From the NCBI GenBank assembly GCA_028023455.1, contig JAQFVV010000142.1:3033740-3097739 (forward strand): a DNA stretch of 64,000 bases, in the 5' to 3' direction. Below are positions 35,161-48,004 of this stretch, in pieces. Position 1 is the first letter of the stretch. Each line of letters starts with the position of its first letter. The notes beneath the pieces were generated by a model that was not told where the DNA came from, did no database searches, and was given only the letters and a program-made list of their open reading frames with translations. This DNA is from Epiperipatus broadwayi (Eukaryota; Onychophora; Udeonychophora; Euonychophora; Peripatidae). The translations under genes were made by a program, and so were the position numbers.

Positions 35161-36368
35161 GAAAATGTGGAAGTTGAAAGGAAAAGTTACAGAAGAAAAA
35201 ATTTGATAAATAAGTTTATAACTTTAATAATTAAGATTATTATTAACCTTGAAGAACAGAATGAGTGATGGGAAATTGAAGGAAATAGTTTGAGAAGATA
35301 TGAGGAAATAAGTATTTACTTTTAGAAGTGCAATGTTAAAGATAAATAAGATAAATATAAAGAAAGAATATAAAGATCAAAATAAAAGAGAAAGTATAGA
35401 TGCTGACATAAGTGATAAAGAAATAGCCCCAATTGTTTTGATTTTTAGATCCCCATCAATGCAAATGATGTTGCAGTCAAGACCTCTTTGCAGATAATAA
35501 TCAGGGAAGAATTACAATGAAAAATCTGGAAAGATTTTAAATATAGAGAAAATGATAATTGCTTAAGCTGTAATATTTCCTATAAGTCTATGGATGGGAA
35601 AATATAAATAACTAAATTACATTTATTGTATAATGCAATGATTTGATTTCTTTGAAACGTGTATTTCATAGATAATTGATAGTGAAAGAAAAAGAGAATG
35701 AATAATAATAAGATGAATGAATTCCTTCATAATATTAAATATACTTTTAAGAAGTTTCCTGAGAGAAATGATAATAATGGGATTGCCAGATGATTTCTAC
35801 TACTAATAAGAATTTTTATATGAAGGATGTATTAATAGCATCATTGTATTATTACATATAAATATATTTTTATTTTTGATGAAGTGCATAGCAATATTTG
35901 AGTTTTTCATAAAAGGACTCAATCTTTACTTTTAAAATAGCATATTTGTCTAATAACTGTTTCTAATACTGCTATAAAATTTTATCATTTATATTGAATT
36001 TTTTCTGATTATGTTAGAAATTATTATGAAAAAAAAACATTATTTCAAAAATTTCTAGTCTAATCATAATGTCTAAAGGTAAACTCAAAACTACAATAAA
36101 TATTATGATACATAATATGGTAAAACACAATGGTGGCATTGCATTTTCTGGACCAGTATTGTATTTTCTGCAATTACAAAGTTTTTCCATCATTCATGAA
36201 TAACTTTATCAAACCATGTTTCAATGATATTATCTTTTGAAATAAATTTATCTTGAAAAGGAATTTACTGGATATTTTAGTATTATTATATGATTCAAAA
36301 AATTATTTTACAAAAACAGTCCTTTTTCTATGCATATTGCTAGCTAAATTTAATAATAGTTAATAATG

Positions 36369-36411
36369 AGAACTCTGAGGAGTGCCAAAGCATGAAACCA
36401 TGGTGGGAGGT
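36369..36411 (+). ncRNA. Hammerhead-like motif, family D
   Basis: CTGAGGA at 36375-36381, stem II GTGC-CAAA-GCAT, GAA, stem III ACC-AT-GGT, then G at position 17 where C, A or U is required, then GGAGGT. The expected stem I partner ACCTCT is lost here because the element begins right at the ribozyme, but it is present in the 50.5 kb copy. Fold recognisable, cleavage unlikely. Confidence 0.55.
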
Positions 36412-36502
36412 TTGGAGGTTTCCTGACAGAGATATTTTAAATGCTTTCTCTGGCTAAGCATTTATCACAAAGCTTGTTGAGCAATTGGCAATGCTCACTG
36501 TT
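36371..36502 (+). mobile_element. 5'-truncated family D retrozyme-like fragment
   Basis: From the hammerhead-like motif to ...CAATGCTCACTGTTTATA this matches the 50.5 kb element at about 90% (shared CTTTCTCTGGCTAAGCATTT and CTTGTTGAGCAATTGGCAAT). No target duplication found. Confidence 0.65.
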
Positions 36503-38585
36503 TATATCTTACAAGTTTAAGAGGATGGAATCATGTAATCTATGACTCTATTTTTATATGCTACAGAAGTTTCTATTCCAAAAAGTCAGATTCATTACAA
36601 TTGAGGAAAAAAGATATTCAAATTATTTCTAAAACAATATTTATAGGAATGATGCTTAAACCATTCATAAATTACTATGCATTCAATGATAGAAGTACCA
36701 GTAAAAGGGACTAATAGTAGCAATTTTGCCAAGCATAAGAGAAACTGAAAAATGTTTTAGTTTATGGGATAAATACTCTATTTAGTTTTGAAAGAAAAAA
36801 TTTTTTATGCTGTAGCTGGCTAAATAAACAAAAAGAATGAATTATCAATTCACAATATAGTAAAAATGCTAAAATATTACCTGTGCTTCTGAAATGGATA
36901 AAGATATGTCAGCAGTATATGTTAAATATTGATGAAGATTGAAAAAAATATTACATTTGTGGCTTAAAAGTATGAAAAGAATGTTTCAGTAAGCTGTGAA
37001 AAATATTGAATCTATTTCAATTTAAGTAAAGAATTTACTAAATATAGTCAACAAAGTTATTTTTTAAAAAATAAAGAATGGTTCTGTGGATTCAGAAATT
37101 GGTAGGAAGTTATAAATGTCCTGTAAATATTGTACTTTTTACTTTTCATCATCATTAATTTTCATCATAAGAGAATAAAGAAAGTTAATTTTTTAAGAGG
37201 GGAAGAGTGTGTGAATTGATTGAAGACATTATCATACATATCTATATATATATATTTTAGAGGAAAGTAGTACATATTTGAGTAAATGTGTCTATCTCAA
37301 TTTATGCTTCCACAATCTTTTTGATAAGTGCATTATGCTATTCTTTGCTTAAATTATTTTTGTTGAAGTCTTATTGTATTGTTAAATTAATTTGTAAATA
37401 GGAAACAAGTCCATGTTTTAATACTCCGTGCTATATAAACATCTAATATATTAAATGCATGGAATATTATTCATAAGTTTGGTATTTGGTCATAAACATG
37501 GATTCAAATTCTATTGTACATTTAAAAATAGTATCATTAATTATGAAAAACGCCCTTATTTAGAAAGTCTTTTATTATTATAGTATGTTTTTTTTTATTA
37601 TTATTATCTCTCAGTGATTTAACACATGGAATTGAAAAATCAAAAAGCAAAGATTTTTGGATCGATTCTTATCTAAGTAACGTGATAAAAAATTTCATTT
37701 TTGTCATTTGAATAAAACTATTAGGCTCAATCTGCTTCATGGGTACGCAAATGTCACAGTATTTCTAGAGTAATTAGTTACAATTATTTATTTATAATGT
37801 TTTTGATTGTAATGTTTCACCATATACATAAAATTTAGTACTGTATTTTGTTTACAAGAGTTTTTAAAATGAATAATTTTACTTATAAATTGTTTATATG
37901 TGACAGCTTGGTATTTAAATATGTCACTTTTTATTTTTATTAAGTTGCTTTGATTTATGAATAATTGTATTAAAAGTAATCAAAAACAAAGAGATTTTTG
38001 ATAGGTCAACATTTACAAAATGTTAAAAATATATTTAAGCAAAAACTATTGTCAAAATATTACTTTCAAACGTTGGTTTACAAAAATTAAAATGTAAAAA
38101 TGTTAAATAAAAGTTTTTAAGATCGAAAAGTTTAATTACAAACTTATTGAATAATAGGTAATTTAAATAAGATTTTAATAAGTTACTTATATTTAATAAA
38201 GAATTCTACATCATTATTGGGCTGATTTATTTTTATGGCAAAAATGTAAATATATTTAAAAAATAAAAATCAACTTATCATTTTATATACAAACAGGTTT
38301 TATACGAGGAAAAATAATTTTTTTAAATTTATGATTTATTTTTTTATATTCTATTCTTGTCTTTTAGAAGACATTCATTTATAGTTAACTAAACAATTGC
38401 CAGCATAGAAATTTTTATTGAGAATAATGAAAACCAGTGAACATCTTATGGTTGTCTGCTTATTTTTAAATACTATATGTTTTTAGAAACAGTAATTCAC
38501 TCTATTTACTCTTGATTCATATATTAGCTTGGAAATTTAATTAAATGTAACTTTTTTTCGAATATAATTGTAATAATGCGGAAGT
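36503..38585. other. No recognisable gene
   Basis: AT-rich sequence on both sides of a (TA)n tract at about 37240. Nothing supported. Confidence 0.5.
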
Positions 38586-38589
38586 AGTG

Positions 38590-38740
38590 AAACTTCCAGC
38601 GAGCTATATGTAAACTCAATGTCTATAAATGAAAGTATAGAGTGAGCATATATACTTTAGCTTGGATCATATACAAGAATATTCTTTATAGATATATGGA
38701 TTCTTAGTTTACATGTAGCTTACTGAAGATTTTCAGTACA
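38590..38740. repeat. Imperfect inverted repeat, about 40-bp arms
   Basis: AGCTATATGTAAACTCAATG..CTATAAA near 38602-38630 is inverted near 38690-38722 (TTTATAGATATATGGATTC..GTTTACATGTAGCT). TAATAATG occurs on both sides but is too AT-rich to prove a duplication. Confidence 0.55.
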
Positions 38741-39730
38741 TCTGCATAAAGATAATAATGATATAATCAATCAATATCATAGGATCTAGGCTACTTTTAG
38801 CTAATAGCATTTGTCAGAGACAATTTTTGTTCTACAAAAGCAGTAAAATATCTGTCATTGATGCATAACTAAATATTTTTATGAATATTACTGGCACACT
38901 CAAGTCCTTGTAGCAGCTTCATGATCTTGGACATATTCTCCCACCTGATGTGAGTAGACAAGTTGTTTTATGGAAAATGTATATAAAAATTACTAATTAA
39001 ATTAGACATACATTAAGTTAAAATATATTTTCTCCATTTAAGTCATGTAACAATGCAAGATTTCTTTTTAGAATGCTCAACCAAGAATTCTTTTTAAAAA
39101 ATCCAAAGAATTATAACATAAAAATTGACTTCTTGTGAAATTTCAAACATTTTCCAAAATCAACTAAGTTGGATCTTCTTAGATATTATTGGAATATTAT
39201 CAAAGATTTAGGAACATCCATTGTTTATTGTACCCATTTGTTTTAAAAATGGAATTTAATTGCCTCTGGTATTTATAGTCAAATGTATACCATAAACTAC
39301 ATAGTTAATGATTGAAAGCTATAAATATAATGACAGAATTGAATGATTTAATAAACCTCACTATGACTGTTTTTTCTAGTTAGAAAGCCTATAAATTCCT
39401 TTATGATATTCATTAATGGTTAAACCATTTTAAAAATACATTAAATAAAATAAAATTCTATCTGGTCATTTGAAATATTTATTTTTACACAATTCATACT
39501 GACAGAGTTTTGAAAAAAAAAGATTTTTGTTTTAATTTTTTAAAATAAAAACTATATCCACATTTCAGTCATAGAATTAATTCTGGGAAAAGTATAGTTT
39601 AATTTGTAAATAATTTATTATTTTATAATGTTCTAAATTTGAAAGGCTAGAAAAACTGATGTAATGAGATGATAAAAGAAATGAGTAACTTCTTCTGGTG
39701 ATGTTTAAATATGACAAATTTGTCCTGATT

Positions 39731-40120
39731 TAGTATGTCAGGGGTCCCCAACCTTTTTGCACTTAAGAGCACATTCTATAATACCGGCCAGGCGGCGGGC
39801 ACCATTTATTTTTTCAACTAGGTGGTGGGAACCATTTATTTTTTCAAAGTAAATTTATAGTTGGATATTGTTAATAATACACGTAATGTACAAAAAAAAT
39901 ATTTATAATTAAAGTTTATATTTTTATGCTGTAAAAGTATAGTATGCCCTACAATTTGATTACAATATAATACAATAATTTATGAGAAATTTTAAAAATT
40001 AAATTTATTTGTATCAGAGAAATAATTTTTTATTGTGTTTGGATAGCGGTGGGCACATGTAAAATGATCTGCGGGCACCATGGTGCCCACGGGCATAGTG
40101 TTGAGGACCCTGTAGTATGT
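39731..40120. mobile_element. hAT non-autonomous element with 8-bp TSD
   Basis: Element 39739-40112 (374 bp). Left end CAGGGGTCCCCAACC; right end reversed CAGGGTCCTCAACAC. Perfect 8-bp duplication TAGTATGT at 39731-39738 and 40113-40120. Subterminal GGCGGGCACCATTTATTTTT is repeated in a second diverged copy, and GGGCACCATGGTGCCC near the right end is a palindrome. No transposase remains. It is a different hAT family from the element at 29.5 kb. Confidence 0.93.
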
Positions 40121-40256
40121 TCTCACCACCATTTTGAATTCTGAGGATCACCCAGATACTTCCAAGTGATAAATGACATTGAATAGTCTACATGGAGTCA
40201 CTTGGATGTGTCAGCAGTGGTTTTCTTAGAATTCAAAATGGTGGAGAGCACACTCT
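40118..40256. repeat. Small inverted-repeat element
   Basis: CTCACCACCATTTTGAATTC (about 40122-40141) is inverted at about 40229-40249 (GAATTCAAAATGGTGGAGAG). The right half CTTGGATGTGTCAGCAGTGG is echoed at 41570-41590 (GTTGGATGTGTCAGGGGTGG). Confidence 0.65.
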
Positions 40257-40300
40257 AAATACTAAATGTTTATAATTTCTAAAATACGAATGTTATTAAA

Positions 40301-40480
40301 AGTCTGATCAAACCAAGCTTACAATTTCCAAATACTAAAAGGTATAACTTTTAAAATATGAATGTTATTAAATAATGATGATGCAAAGCACAGGAGTATG
40401 TGGGGATGAGGAAGGATGCAGAAGTCTGATCAAACCAAGCTTACAATTTCCAAATACAAAAGACTATAACTTCTAAAATA
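40301..40480. repeat. Direct 60-bp duplication 120 bp apart
   Basis: AAGTCTGATCAAACCAAGCT at about 40301 recurs at 40421 with matching sequence for about 60 bp (to TATAACTT-TAAAATAT). The interval holds a unique GATGATGCAAAGCACAGGAG stretch. Confidence 0.8.
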
Positions 40481-40609
40481 TAATTTATACTATATCTCCA
40501 TATGAAATAAAGCATATTATTTTTACTAGCTTATAATTTTTAAAATATGAATTTAAAGTACTTAAACAGAAAAAGTAGAGGGAAAAAAATGGACACATAT
40601 TAATTAAAA

Positions 40610-41443
40610 AAACTAAATGTTCAATAAATATAAAAATGATCAAACCTCATGTTGAAATAATGTAAATGTTGAATAAATTTAGAAACAACCATTGAAGTAT
40701 ATTAATTCTATAATTAATACTAAATCACATTTCATCTTAACATTAGTCAAAAGAATAATTGTCTAAAGTAAAGACTATTAATTTTACAATTAAAATATAA
40801 TAATAAATCAGATTTTTTTTAACCAAAGGATAGTAAGATTGTGTGCTTAATTTTTCACATGCCATTATTGGTTGGCAGATGGATAAAAAGAATCTAAATG
40901 AGAGATTTATTCATTAAATTTCTCAAAGATGATAATGCTACCTACTGTTGGTGAAAAGATTAATGTTTATAATAATTTTTACATTTGAAATAATTAAATT
41001 AATTTTAATAGAAATTTGTTGATTATTTTAAGTGTAAAACAAGTATTGAATTTTAAGTAAAATAAACATTAAACTTTTCACTGTCAGTAGTAGCGTTATC
41101 ATCTTTAAGAAATTTAATGAATAAATCTCTCTCATTTACATTCTTTTTTCCATCCTCTAGCTAATAACAACATTAAGAAACTAAGTGCACAACATTATTC
41201 ACTTTCATAAGAAAAAATCTGACATTTATTTTTTATTAATTGTAAAATTAATATTCTTTACTTTAAACAATTATTCTTTGACTATTGTTAAGTTAAAATG
41301 TGATTTATTATTAATTGTTTAATTAATATGTTTTGGCATATGTTATGGCAGTTGTTTATACTATTATTTAATATTTACATTATTTCAACATGAGGTTATT
41401 TGTTATTTCTATTTTTTATAGTTTGGACACTTAAGTCATGTGA
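40610..41443. repeat. Long inverted repeat, about 350-bp arms
   Basis: Left arm about 40615-40990 and right arm about 41050-41410 are inverted copies at roughly 80% identity (for example CCTCATGTTGAAATAATGTA against TACATTATTTCAACATGAGG). Just past the right arm TTAAGTCATGTGA (41432-41443 region) is identical over 13 bases to the 3' end of retrozyme family A. No coding potential. Confidence 0.75.
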
Positions 41444-41654
41444 TTTGATCAAGTATAGTTGTATACAAAATTTGTGCTTTAATTTTTTAATTATTGATGT
41501 TAATTATGATTAAAAAATGAATGGTCATATCATGATTACATGTGGATTATTTTATGTCATTTATCAGTTGGATGTGTCAGGGGTGGTTTTAGCTGGTCTT
41601 TAGATTTTAAAATGGCCAAAAGTGCAAAATAAATTGGCACCAACTATTCCTAGA

Positions 41655-41880
41655 ACTGTATATTATCTTTGTTTTTGTAAGAAAGTATATATAGGTCAGA
41701 ATAGTTTGAGCTTATATGAAAGAATAAAGATACAAAAAAAGTAGGGTTAGAAATGACTACACTATTAATTTTGGTGAATCTAAGATTGTTTTCTTTGAGA
41801 GAAATAAAAAAAGAATTAAAGAATCTTTATTATTAAACAAATTATGATTCTGAAGCAATTAACTTATTTGAAAGTATTTT
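41655..41880 (+). pseudogene. PLE GIY-YIG endonuclease fragment
   Basis: The plus strand reads VYYLCFCKKVYIGQNSLSL, then YERIKIQKK; after a frameshift, DYTINFGESKIVFFERN and KKRIKESLLLNK. Unlike the 5.8 kb copy, VYIGQ is preserved here, so the GIY-YIG core (VYY..VYIGQ..L..R) is directly visible. The PC of the PC-x-C pair is changed to LC. A stop after IQKK and the missing loop before DYTI show it is broken. The nuclease would nick target DNA at insertion in a live PLE. Confidence 0.8.
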
Positions 41881-41957
41881 TAATATTAAGCATGTGTAGG
41901 AGGTAAGTGGAATTGTGGGTAATGTTTAGTTTAAATATGCAGTTATTTTGTAGTTTT

Positions 41958-42001
41958 TACACTTGAGAAGTTTGCTTGTAGCAGTGAAACCATTGGTTGT
42001 G
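41958..42001 (+). ncRNA. Degenerate hammerhead-like motif (family C)
   Basis: Stem I ACAC/GTGC-like, core TTGAGAA, stem II TTGC..TTGTAGCA, GAAACC-ATT-GGTT. Same two core departures (C3, G8) as at 5.3 and 6.2 kb. Confidence 0.45.
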
Positions 42002-42154
42002 CTTTAGAGTTTATTTTTTGGCTAGTTTGGTTGAGTTGTGGATTTATGGTAATTTTGTTTATTTATTGACTAGTTTAGTTTTATGCTTTTAATGTTTATA
42101 TATATTATATCCCTTCACAAGGTATTAAAAGTAAATAGAAATTAGTCCCTACCT

Positions 42155-42600
42155 TTTGTGGTAGTGGTGTAGTGAAATTAATACTACTGAAATAGTATTC
42201 ATTAAGTGGATATTCTCTAGTCTAATGAGTGACTAATAAAAATTATTAATATGCTTCCATAAAGTGATTTGTGTCAAGGTTGTGAGGGCAGAAAGTTTGA
42301 CACCTATCAATTAAACTGTAGTAACTGGCTACCTATATATACTAAATAATGATAAAGATATGTGTAAGAGATTGTGATCTGGACCAACTGATGAGTGGTT
42401 CAGCATGAAATGTGCATCTTGGGAATCATTTTTTTAAGTCTTTGGTCATGTATTTATGATTATCCTCTCCAGTCCATAAAATGTTAAAAGCAGATACAAA
42501 TCTGTTCTCCCTTTGTGTAAGAGTGGTATAGTGAAAATTACACTACGGAAATATCAATTAAGTGAATTATCACTAGTCTATTAATGACTAATAAAAAATT
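42155..42600. repeat. Diverged direct repeat, copies about 350 bp apart
   Basis: GTAGTGGTGTAGTGAAATTA..CTAGTCTAATGAGTGACTAA (42159-42245) recurs as GTAAGAGTGGTATAGTGAAA..CTAGTCTATTAATGACTAAT (42517-42595). Both end in AAAAATTATT. Possibly an unrecognised SINE or tandem fragment. Confidence 0.6.
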
Positions 42601-44089
42601 ATTCAAGCCTATCCAGATTTGTAATTAGTTATGCTGGAGCTTAATATAACTGGTGAAAGAGATCTCCTAAAATTGGTCTAATGAATTTTGAATTATCATA
42701 GTTTACAATTTAGAATTTGTCTGTAATACAACATCTTTTATCTTAGTTAACTAATAAATTAATTGAGAGTTATTAAATACAATCATTTATAAAATTTATC
42801 TTTTAAATATACTTTTTTCCATTTTCACATTTTTTAAATAATATATTTGTATAAAAAGATTTTATGGAAAAATAAAATAATTGTCAATAGAATGTTAGCC
42901 ATATTTAAAAATAAAATAAAAATGCTGTTTTCAATAATAATCTACACAAAAAATTTAATCCAACAAAAAATTCATATATAAACAATTGGAACAGCATTTC
43001 GCTGTTAGGATTCTTGTCACAAACAAAAGGTACATATAATAGTTTTATTTAATTATGATATACAAGCATAAAAATTTAAATGTTTGGAAAATTATAAACA
43101 CATCATAGTACAGATTAATATGAGAGACATATATATATAAGATTATGTTTTGGTTTCAATTATTTATTTATTTATGTTAAATACAAATGTAGTGATACAA
43201 TATATTTTATCTATAATAAATTGTCTTTTAAGCATTTAACTTTATATTATTGAATGATTGAGCTGATTGTTAATAAAGTTATATATTTATATGTGGCAAC
43301 GTTACAATTCTGTAAAATATTGAGTAAGTATTTAATTCAGAAATATATTTGGTTGATAGAACTGTGAAAATTTCAAATTTGCAAAGTGTACAGTATTTCT
43401 TACTTCACCTATTAATTTCTTATATTGTGTGGGTTCACTGTACCTGGAAAAAGTATTTTAAGTAAATACATATTTTTTAATATCTGCATTATTGCTACAT
43501 TTACCAAGGCAGCATATTGACATGTACTTATAATACAATTGTAAAAATATAACACTTTTAAACGCTTTATCTTAAAAACTAAGCACTTTATAATTGTTTG
43601 CACTAACAAAGCTTTACTCTCAATACATTGTTTGTAGTTGTTTGTATCATTTACTTATCACATGATCATCATTTCTTATGTATCCATTTATTATTCTAGC
43701 TTCTGGGTGTGGCAATACATATAGTGAGTTGTGCCTGTTTTATCATTTACTTATAATGATTTTTATATCACATTATTAAGGTAAATTTTATATTAATTAT
43801 TATAATCAGTCAATTTTTTAGAATATGGTTTATATTCAGCAACTTTTATTTCTAAGTTAAGCTAATTCTTTATTGTTCTCTCAAATATTTTTATAACCAG
43901 ATTATTTATCTCCATTAATCTTTAACAATATATATATATATATTGCAAGATTTACTATTTATTATCCATCAATGCATATAATTTGTAATTAATCATTGCT
44001 AAGTATGCATAAACAATGCTATATTTATTTTTACTATAATATCATAATCCAGTATCAAAGATTTTTTTTTTCTGGCTAATTGAAATATT
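42601..44089. other. No recognisable gene
   Basis: AT-rich. Nothing supported. Confidence 0.5.
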
Positions 44090-44230
44090 AATATAAATGT
44101 TCTGGACATTTATACAGAAGGGCCTATATATTTTAAATTTAGCTTTTATTCATGTGTAGCATATGTAAAACGCTTGATAAAAATATATAGATTACTTTTT
44201 CCTGTATAAATGTCCAGAATATTTATATGG
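44090..44230. mobile_element. Small MITE-like element with 28-bp terminal repeats
   Basis: TAATATAAATGTTCTGGACA..TTTATACAG at the left is inverted at the right (CTGTATAAATGTCCAGAATA..TTTATATGG). About 140 bp in total, with a unique 85-bp interior. A TA duplication is possible but not provable in this AT-rich context. Confidence 0.65.
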
Positions 44231-44759
44231 ATAATATAATATGATAACAAAATAGCTTTCTCTATACAAAATATAATGAACCTAATTTATTAAATGCAAA
44301 GATGAAGGTTGCACTAATTCAATGATTTCTAACTTGAGATACTTGTAATCCCAGAGAGGTGTGCAAAAATAATTGAATAATGGGTTATTTATTCTTTAAA
44401 ATATGATTTGATTTTACAATTAAAGTAATTTTTATTTTATTGCTTAAAAGATGTTCTTTACAGATTTTATTAGTCTTAGCAAAATTGCTATGATCACTGG
44501 CTTTACACTATGAAGCTTTTTTTAAAAAAAAAACTAAATTAAAAAAATTGAAGCAGTTTTGGAATTTTGCATTAATTTTATTTATATTATAAAATATGCT
44601 TAATTTGATGGCAATTATTTTTTATATCTGGACACAAAATATGTTTTCTTTTGCAATATTAGACATGGCTGAGTACATTTTTGGTGAAGCTCTCATAGAT
44701 TGATTAAGTCTGCTGCTCTATTTAAGCAGTGAGGTGATTATATAAGCAATTTATTAAAG

Positions 44760-45410
44760 TTAGAAATCTACATATTCCATTTTTTCTATAATGGGATGAT
44801 GTTTTTCTCTCTTATTAATTGTATTCTTATGGTTGACTATGTACCATATATCTTTAACCTTTCTTTCCCTATTGTTACACCACATGCACATAAGATTAGC
44901 CATCTGTGAATTTGAATATATGTTCAAAACATTGTTCATGCTCTCAGAAGACATCTATATTCAGAATTATTTTAGTGCATTTGTATAGTTATTTGTGCTG
45001 CACTAGTCTTCAATGTTAATTTTTGCACATTCCTAATCTTAATAGATTAATTAATAACATCAAGGATAAATTACCAAAGGAAGATGTGTTTGCAGATTAG
45101 ATACAAAATTCCATGCAACAACCTAACCTATATTGCCATGTATTATGGGAAATTTAAAGCCAATAGCACAGCACAAATACTAAATATTCCCAACTATCTC
45201 TCTATCTTCTGGAAGCATGAACAGAATTTTAAACATGTATTTGACTCACAAATTGTTAATCTTGTATGCATTGAGTGGGATGATAGAAAAAGAAAAATTA
45301 AGAAGTTGTAGTACATAACCAACCATAAGAACCTAATTAATAAGAAAGAAAACAGTATCCAATTATAGAGAAAATGGGAACAATTTCTACTTTGAATAAA
45401 ATACCTACAT
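44760..45410. repeat. Inverted repeat, about 200-bp arms, 240-bp spacer
   Basis: Left arm 44760-44960 and right arm 45203-45410 align in inverted orientation (for example GAGAGCATGAACAATGTTTT against GGAAGCATGAACAGAATTTT; CAACCATAAGAATACAATTA against CAACCATAAGAACCTAATTA). Translations of the arms resemble each other only because of this duplication. Confidence 0.7.
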
Positions 45411-47726
45411 AATCTTCGTACTGTTTAATTATAGCAGCAGATTCAATCAGTCTATGAAAGCTGTGATTCTTCTGAACTGCATCGAAAGTGCATTCAGTCA
45501 TGTATAAGTTGCCAAAGAAAAAAACCATATGTCTCAGATGTGATAAAAATTTTGTAATAAAATTACAAATACAAACCGAGTGAAAATGAGTGCATGGAAA
45601 ATCTTGAGAAGATTTTGCAAGACAAGAAAATGGTTGCTGCCATATTGATAAATAATGTATGCACGTAAAATTTGCATCTTTTTATTAATTTACAAATTTT
45701 AATATTTTTTTTTTACTTTTTATTCAGTTACTATTTTTGATAGCATATAAGTGATATAGCAAATGTTAAACAGGGATACAATGATTCTATTGCATGTCTA
45801 CAATATATGATAAGATACAAGTCAAACATAAAATTAATTTATTTTTATGAATCAATTTTCTTTGCTATTTAATCTCAATATAAACTATGTTTCCTCCATT
45901 ATTTTGGAAAGTGGTGTGAAGTCTCTTCTTAAACAATGCATTTGGAATACACCATTATCTTTTACATATTTGGTGGCATATCCTCATAGATTCAATACAT
46001 ACTTTAGTCATATCTGTGAATAGGATTTAGTGAATGATTTCTACCAAGTTGTCTTCTTTACATCTTTTCTCTTTATCATCAAATTAAATTTTTAGTATAT
46101 ATATTATCAATTATAGATTAATGGTCAAGACTTAGTGCATTAAACAAAGTGAAATATAATATTATAAATGACTAATATTGGGAGTTTTTTAGAACATGCC
46201 TAATAAGAAAATATCATCTTGAGTTCTCCAAACATATAAAAAGATAAAATATGTGTGAAAATGTGATAAAATGTGTATATAGGAGATGAGAATTAATTTA
46301 AACTCTATTGTGTAATATATGGAAGTATTATCCAATAATAATTATGATATTTATAAACAAACAAGGAATGTTAGTGAAATACCAAATTATAATATCTTGG
46401 AGTCAGATAATAAATAATGATAAAATATACTTGAAGCCTCATATTGTATAAGTTGTCACATTGATGCCATTTTGTTTATTCTTAGAGAAAAACACTATCA
46501 TTCTTTTGAACAATATAATTTCCTGAAGACTTCGGGATGTGTTTGATATAGTTGATCAACATTAATAAGCAGAATTAGAAATCATGTTATTTTGCTATTC
46601 AGGTTAATAAAAGTATAAATATTACTTATTTCACTGTTTTATTTGTTATTGTGAAATATTTGAATGGCAGTGAACTTGAAGAAAACTTTATTTTATCATT
46701 TTTGGTCAGAGTGCACATTATCGATTTTTTTTTTTTTTTTTTTAAATTAATTCACTTAATTGTTCTGCAGTATGCAATAAAGGTAGCAAAGCTTTGTCAT
46801 ATTTTTATTTTAGTAATTGAATCATATCATAAAGAATGTGATTCATTGTTGTACTAGCAAGTAAAATTGATCATATAAACACTTTCCTAGTGAATTACAT
46901 ATCAATCTTGATGAAACTTAAGTCAATAAACCTGAAATTTTTTAAAGATTATATAAAGAGATCATGAAATTTTTATTTTATAAATCTTCTTTTTGTTGAA
47001 ATGATTCTTTTGTGGTAAATTTTTTTATCAACTGTTTGTATTTAGATATGAGATCTAGACTTTCTTTTAAGAAGACTATTCTTTGTTATAAGCTCTTGGA
47101 TACTTAACTGCTATTTTTTCAAATAATATAAATTTGATATTTTAGAATAGTTCAATAATGATCTTTAAAGTTTCAAACAAAATCAAATCCATGATTTAAA
47201 AAAATTATTTTTGAAGCTCATGTATTGAAAAAAGGTAAACGAAAGTTAAGTTAAATTTTATACAATTGTCTATCTAAAAATAAGCTACAACTATCCAGGA
47301 AAAGAACATTAAATTAAATGAACAAAATCATCTCTCAAGAAAATGATTTTCAAAAACCTAAAGAGAAATTCGATTGCAAATTTTTTTGAGAAAGAAAAGT
47401 TGTCAAAAGCTTAATCAATTTCAATTAAAGAAAAACAGAAGTTAGTTAAGCTTTTGATTAGTATTACTTTAAAAGATTAATTCAAAGATAAAGCCTTTAT
47501 TAATTTTATGGCAGATATTAGTAGGAAATGTGGCAAGGCACTTAAGTTTCTATTGCCATTTACAATTACAGAGGTTGTAAGAAAATGCTTTCCTTAAACT
47601 TTTAAAACAAAAATAAATACTTTGGTAAAACAGATTTAAGACTGCATCTTATTACAGTTGAAGTTGATTTTAAAAAACTATATGTCTCAAAGAAGCTCAA
47701 GAGTTGCATTGAATATTTATTTTGTA
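45411..47726. other. No supported gene
   Basis: AT-rich, with a T19-like run at about 46725. A weak C2H2-finger-like string (LRCDKNF) near 45535 is not convincing. Confidence 0.45.
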
Positions 47727-47778
47727 TAAAATATGTTGCTTGCAAATAGCTCTTAACAAGCTTTTCAGAATATCCCCA

Positions 47779-47818
47779 ATCTCAGACCAGTTTCTGCTAC
47801 TGGCTTCCTCAGTGAGAT
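47779..47818 (-). ncRNA. Type I hammerhead ribozyme (family A)
   Basis: Minus strand: stem I ATCTCA/TGAGAT, CTGAGGA, AGC-CAGTA-GCA stem II (2 bp plus an A-A mismatch next to the core), GAA, stem III AC-TG-GT, cleavage C. Compared with the sister copies (ACCTCA/TGAGGT), the second pair of stem I changed from C-G to T-A on both strands: a compensatory change. Core complete; the stem II mismatch may reduce activity. Confidence 0.8.
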
Positions 47819-48004
47819 GCTATGATATTTAAGCATTGGATTTAAAATCCCAGGCCAATCCCAGCACTTTATCTAATGGATAACTATTAAGTAGAAAATC
47901 TGAAATTTTCAGACTTCCATATGTCTTCCAATTCAGCTATTTAATGTAAATATCCATTGCATAAAGTGCTGAGCTGGCCTGGTATTTTAAATCTATGTCC
48001 TAGC

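Larger units (their letters stand above)
41640..42110 (+). mobile_element. Single-orientation PLE 3' fragment (family C)
   Basis: Matches the arms of the 5.3-6.3 kb insertion over its whole length, including the endonuclease remnant and the hammerhead-like 3' region. It lacks the inverted partner. No convincing target duplication. Confidence 0.75.

Noticed and set aside
44760-45311. Two similar small proteins on opposite strands
   Set aside because: Their similarity comes from an inverted DNA duplication; no codon-level conservation is evident.
45500-45660. C2H2 zinc-finger-like string (LRCDKNF)
   Set aside because: Stops interrupt it and the histidine pair is not convincing.
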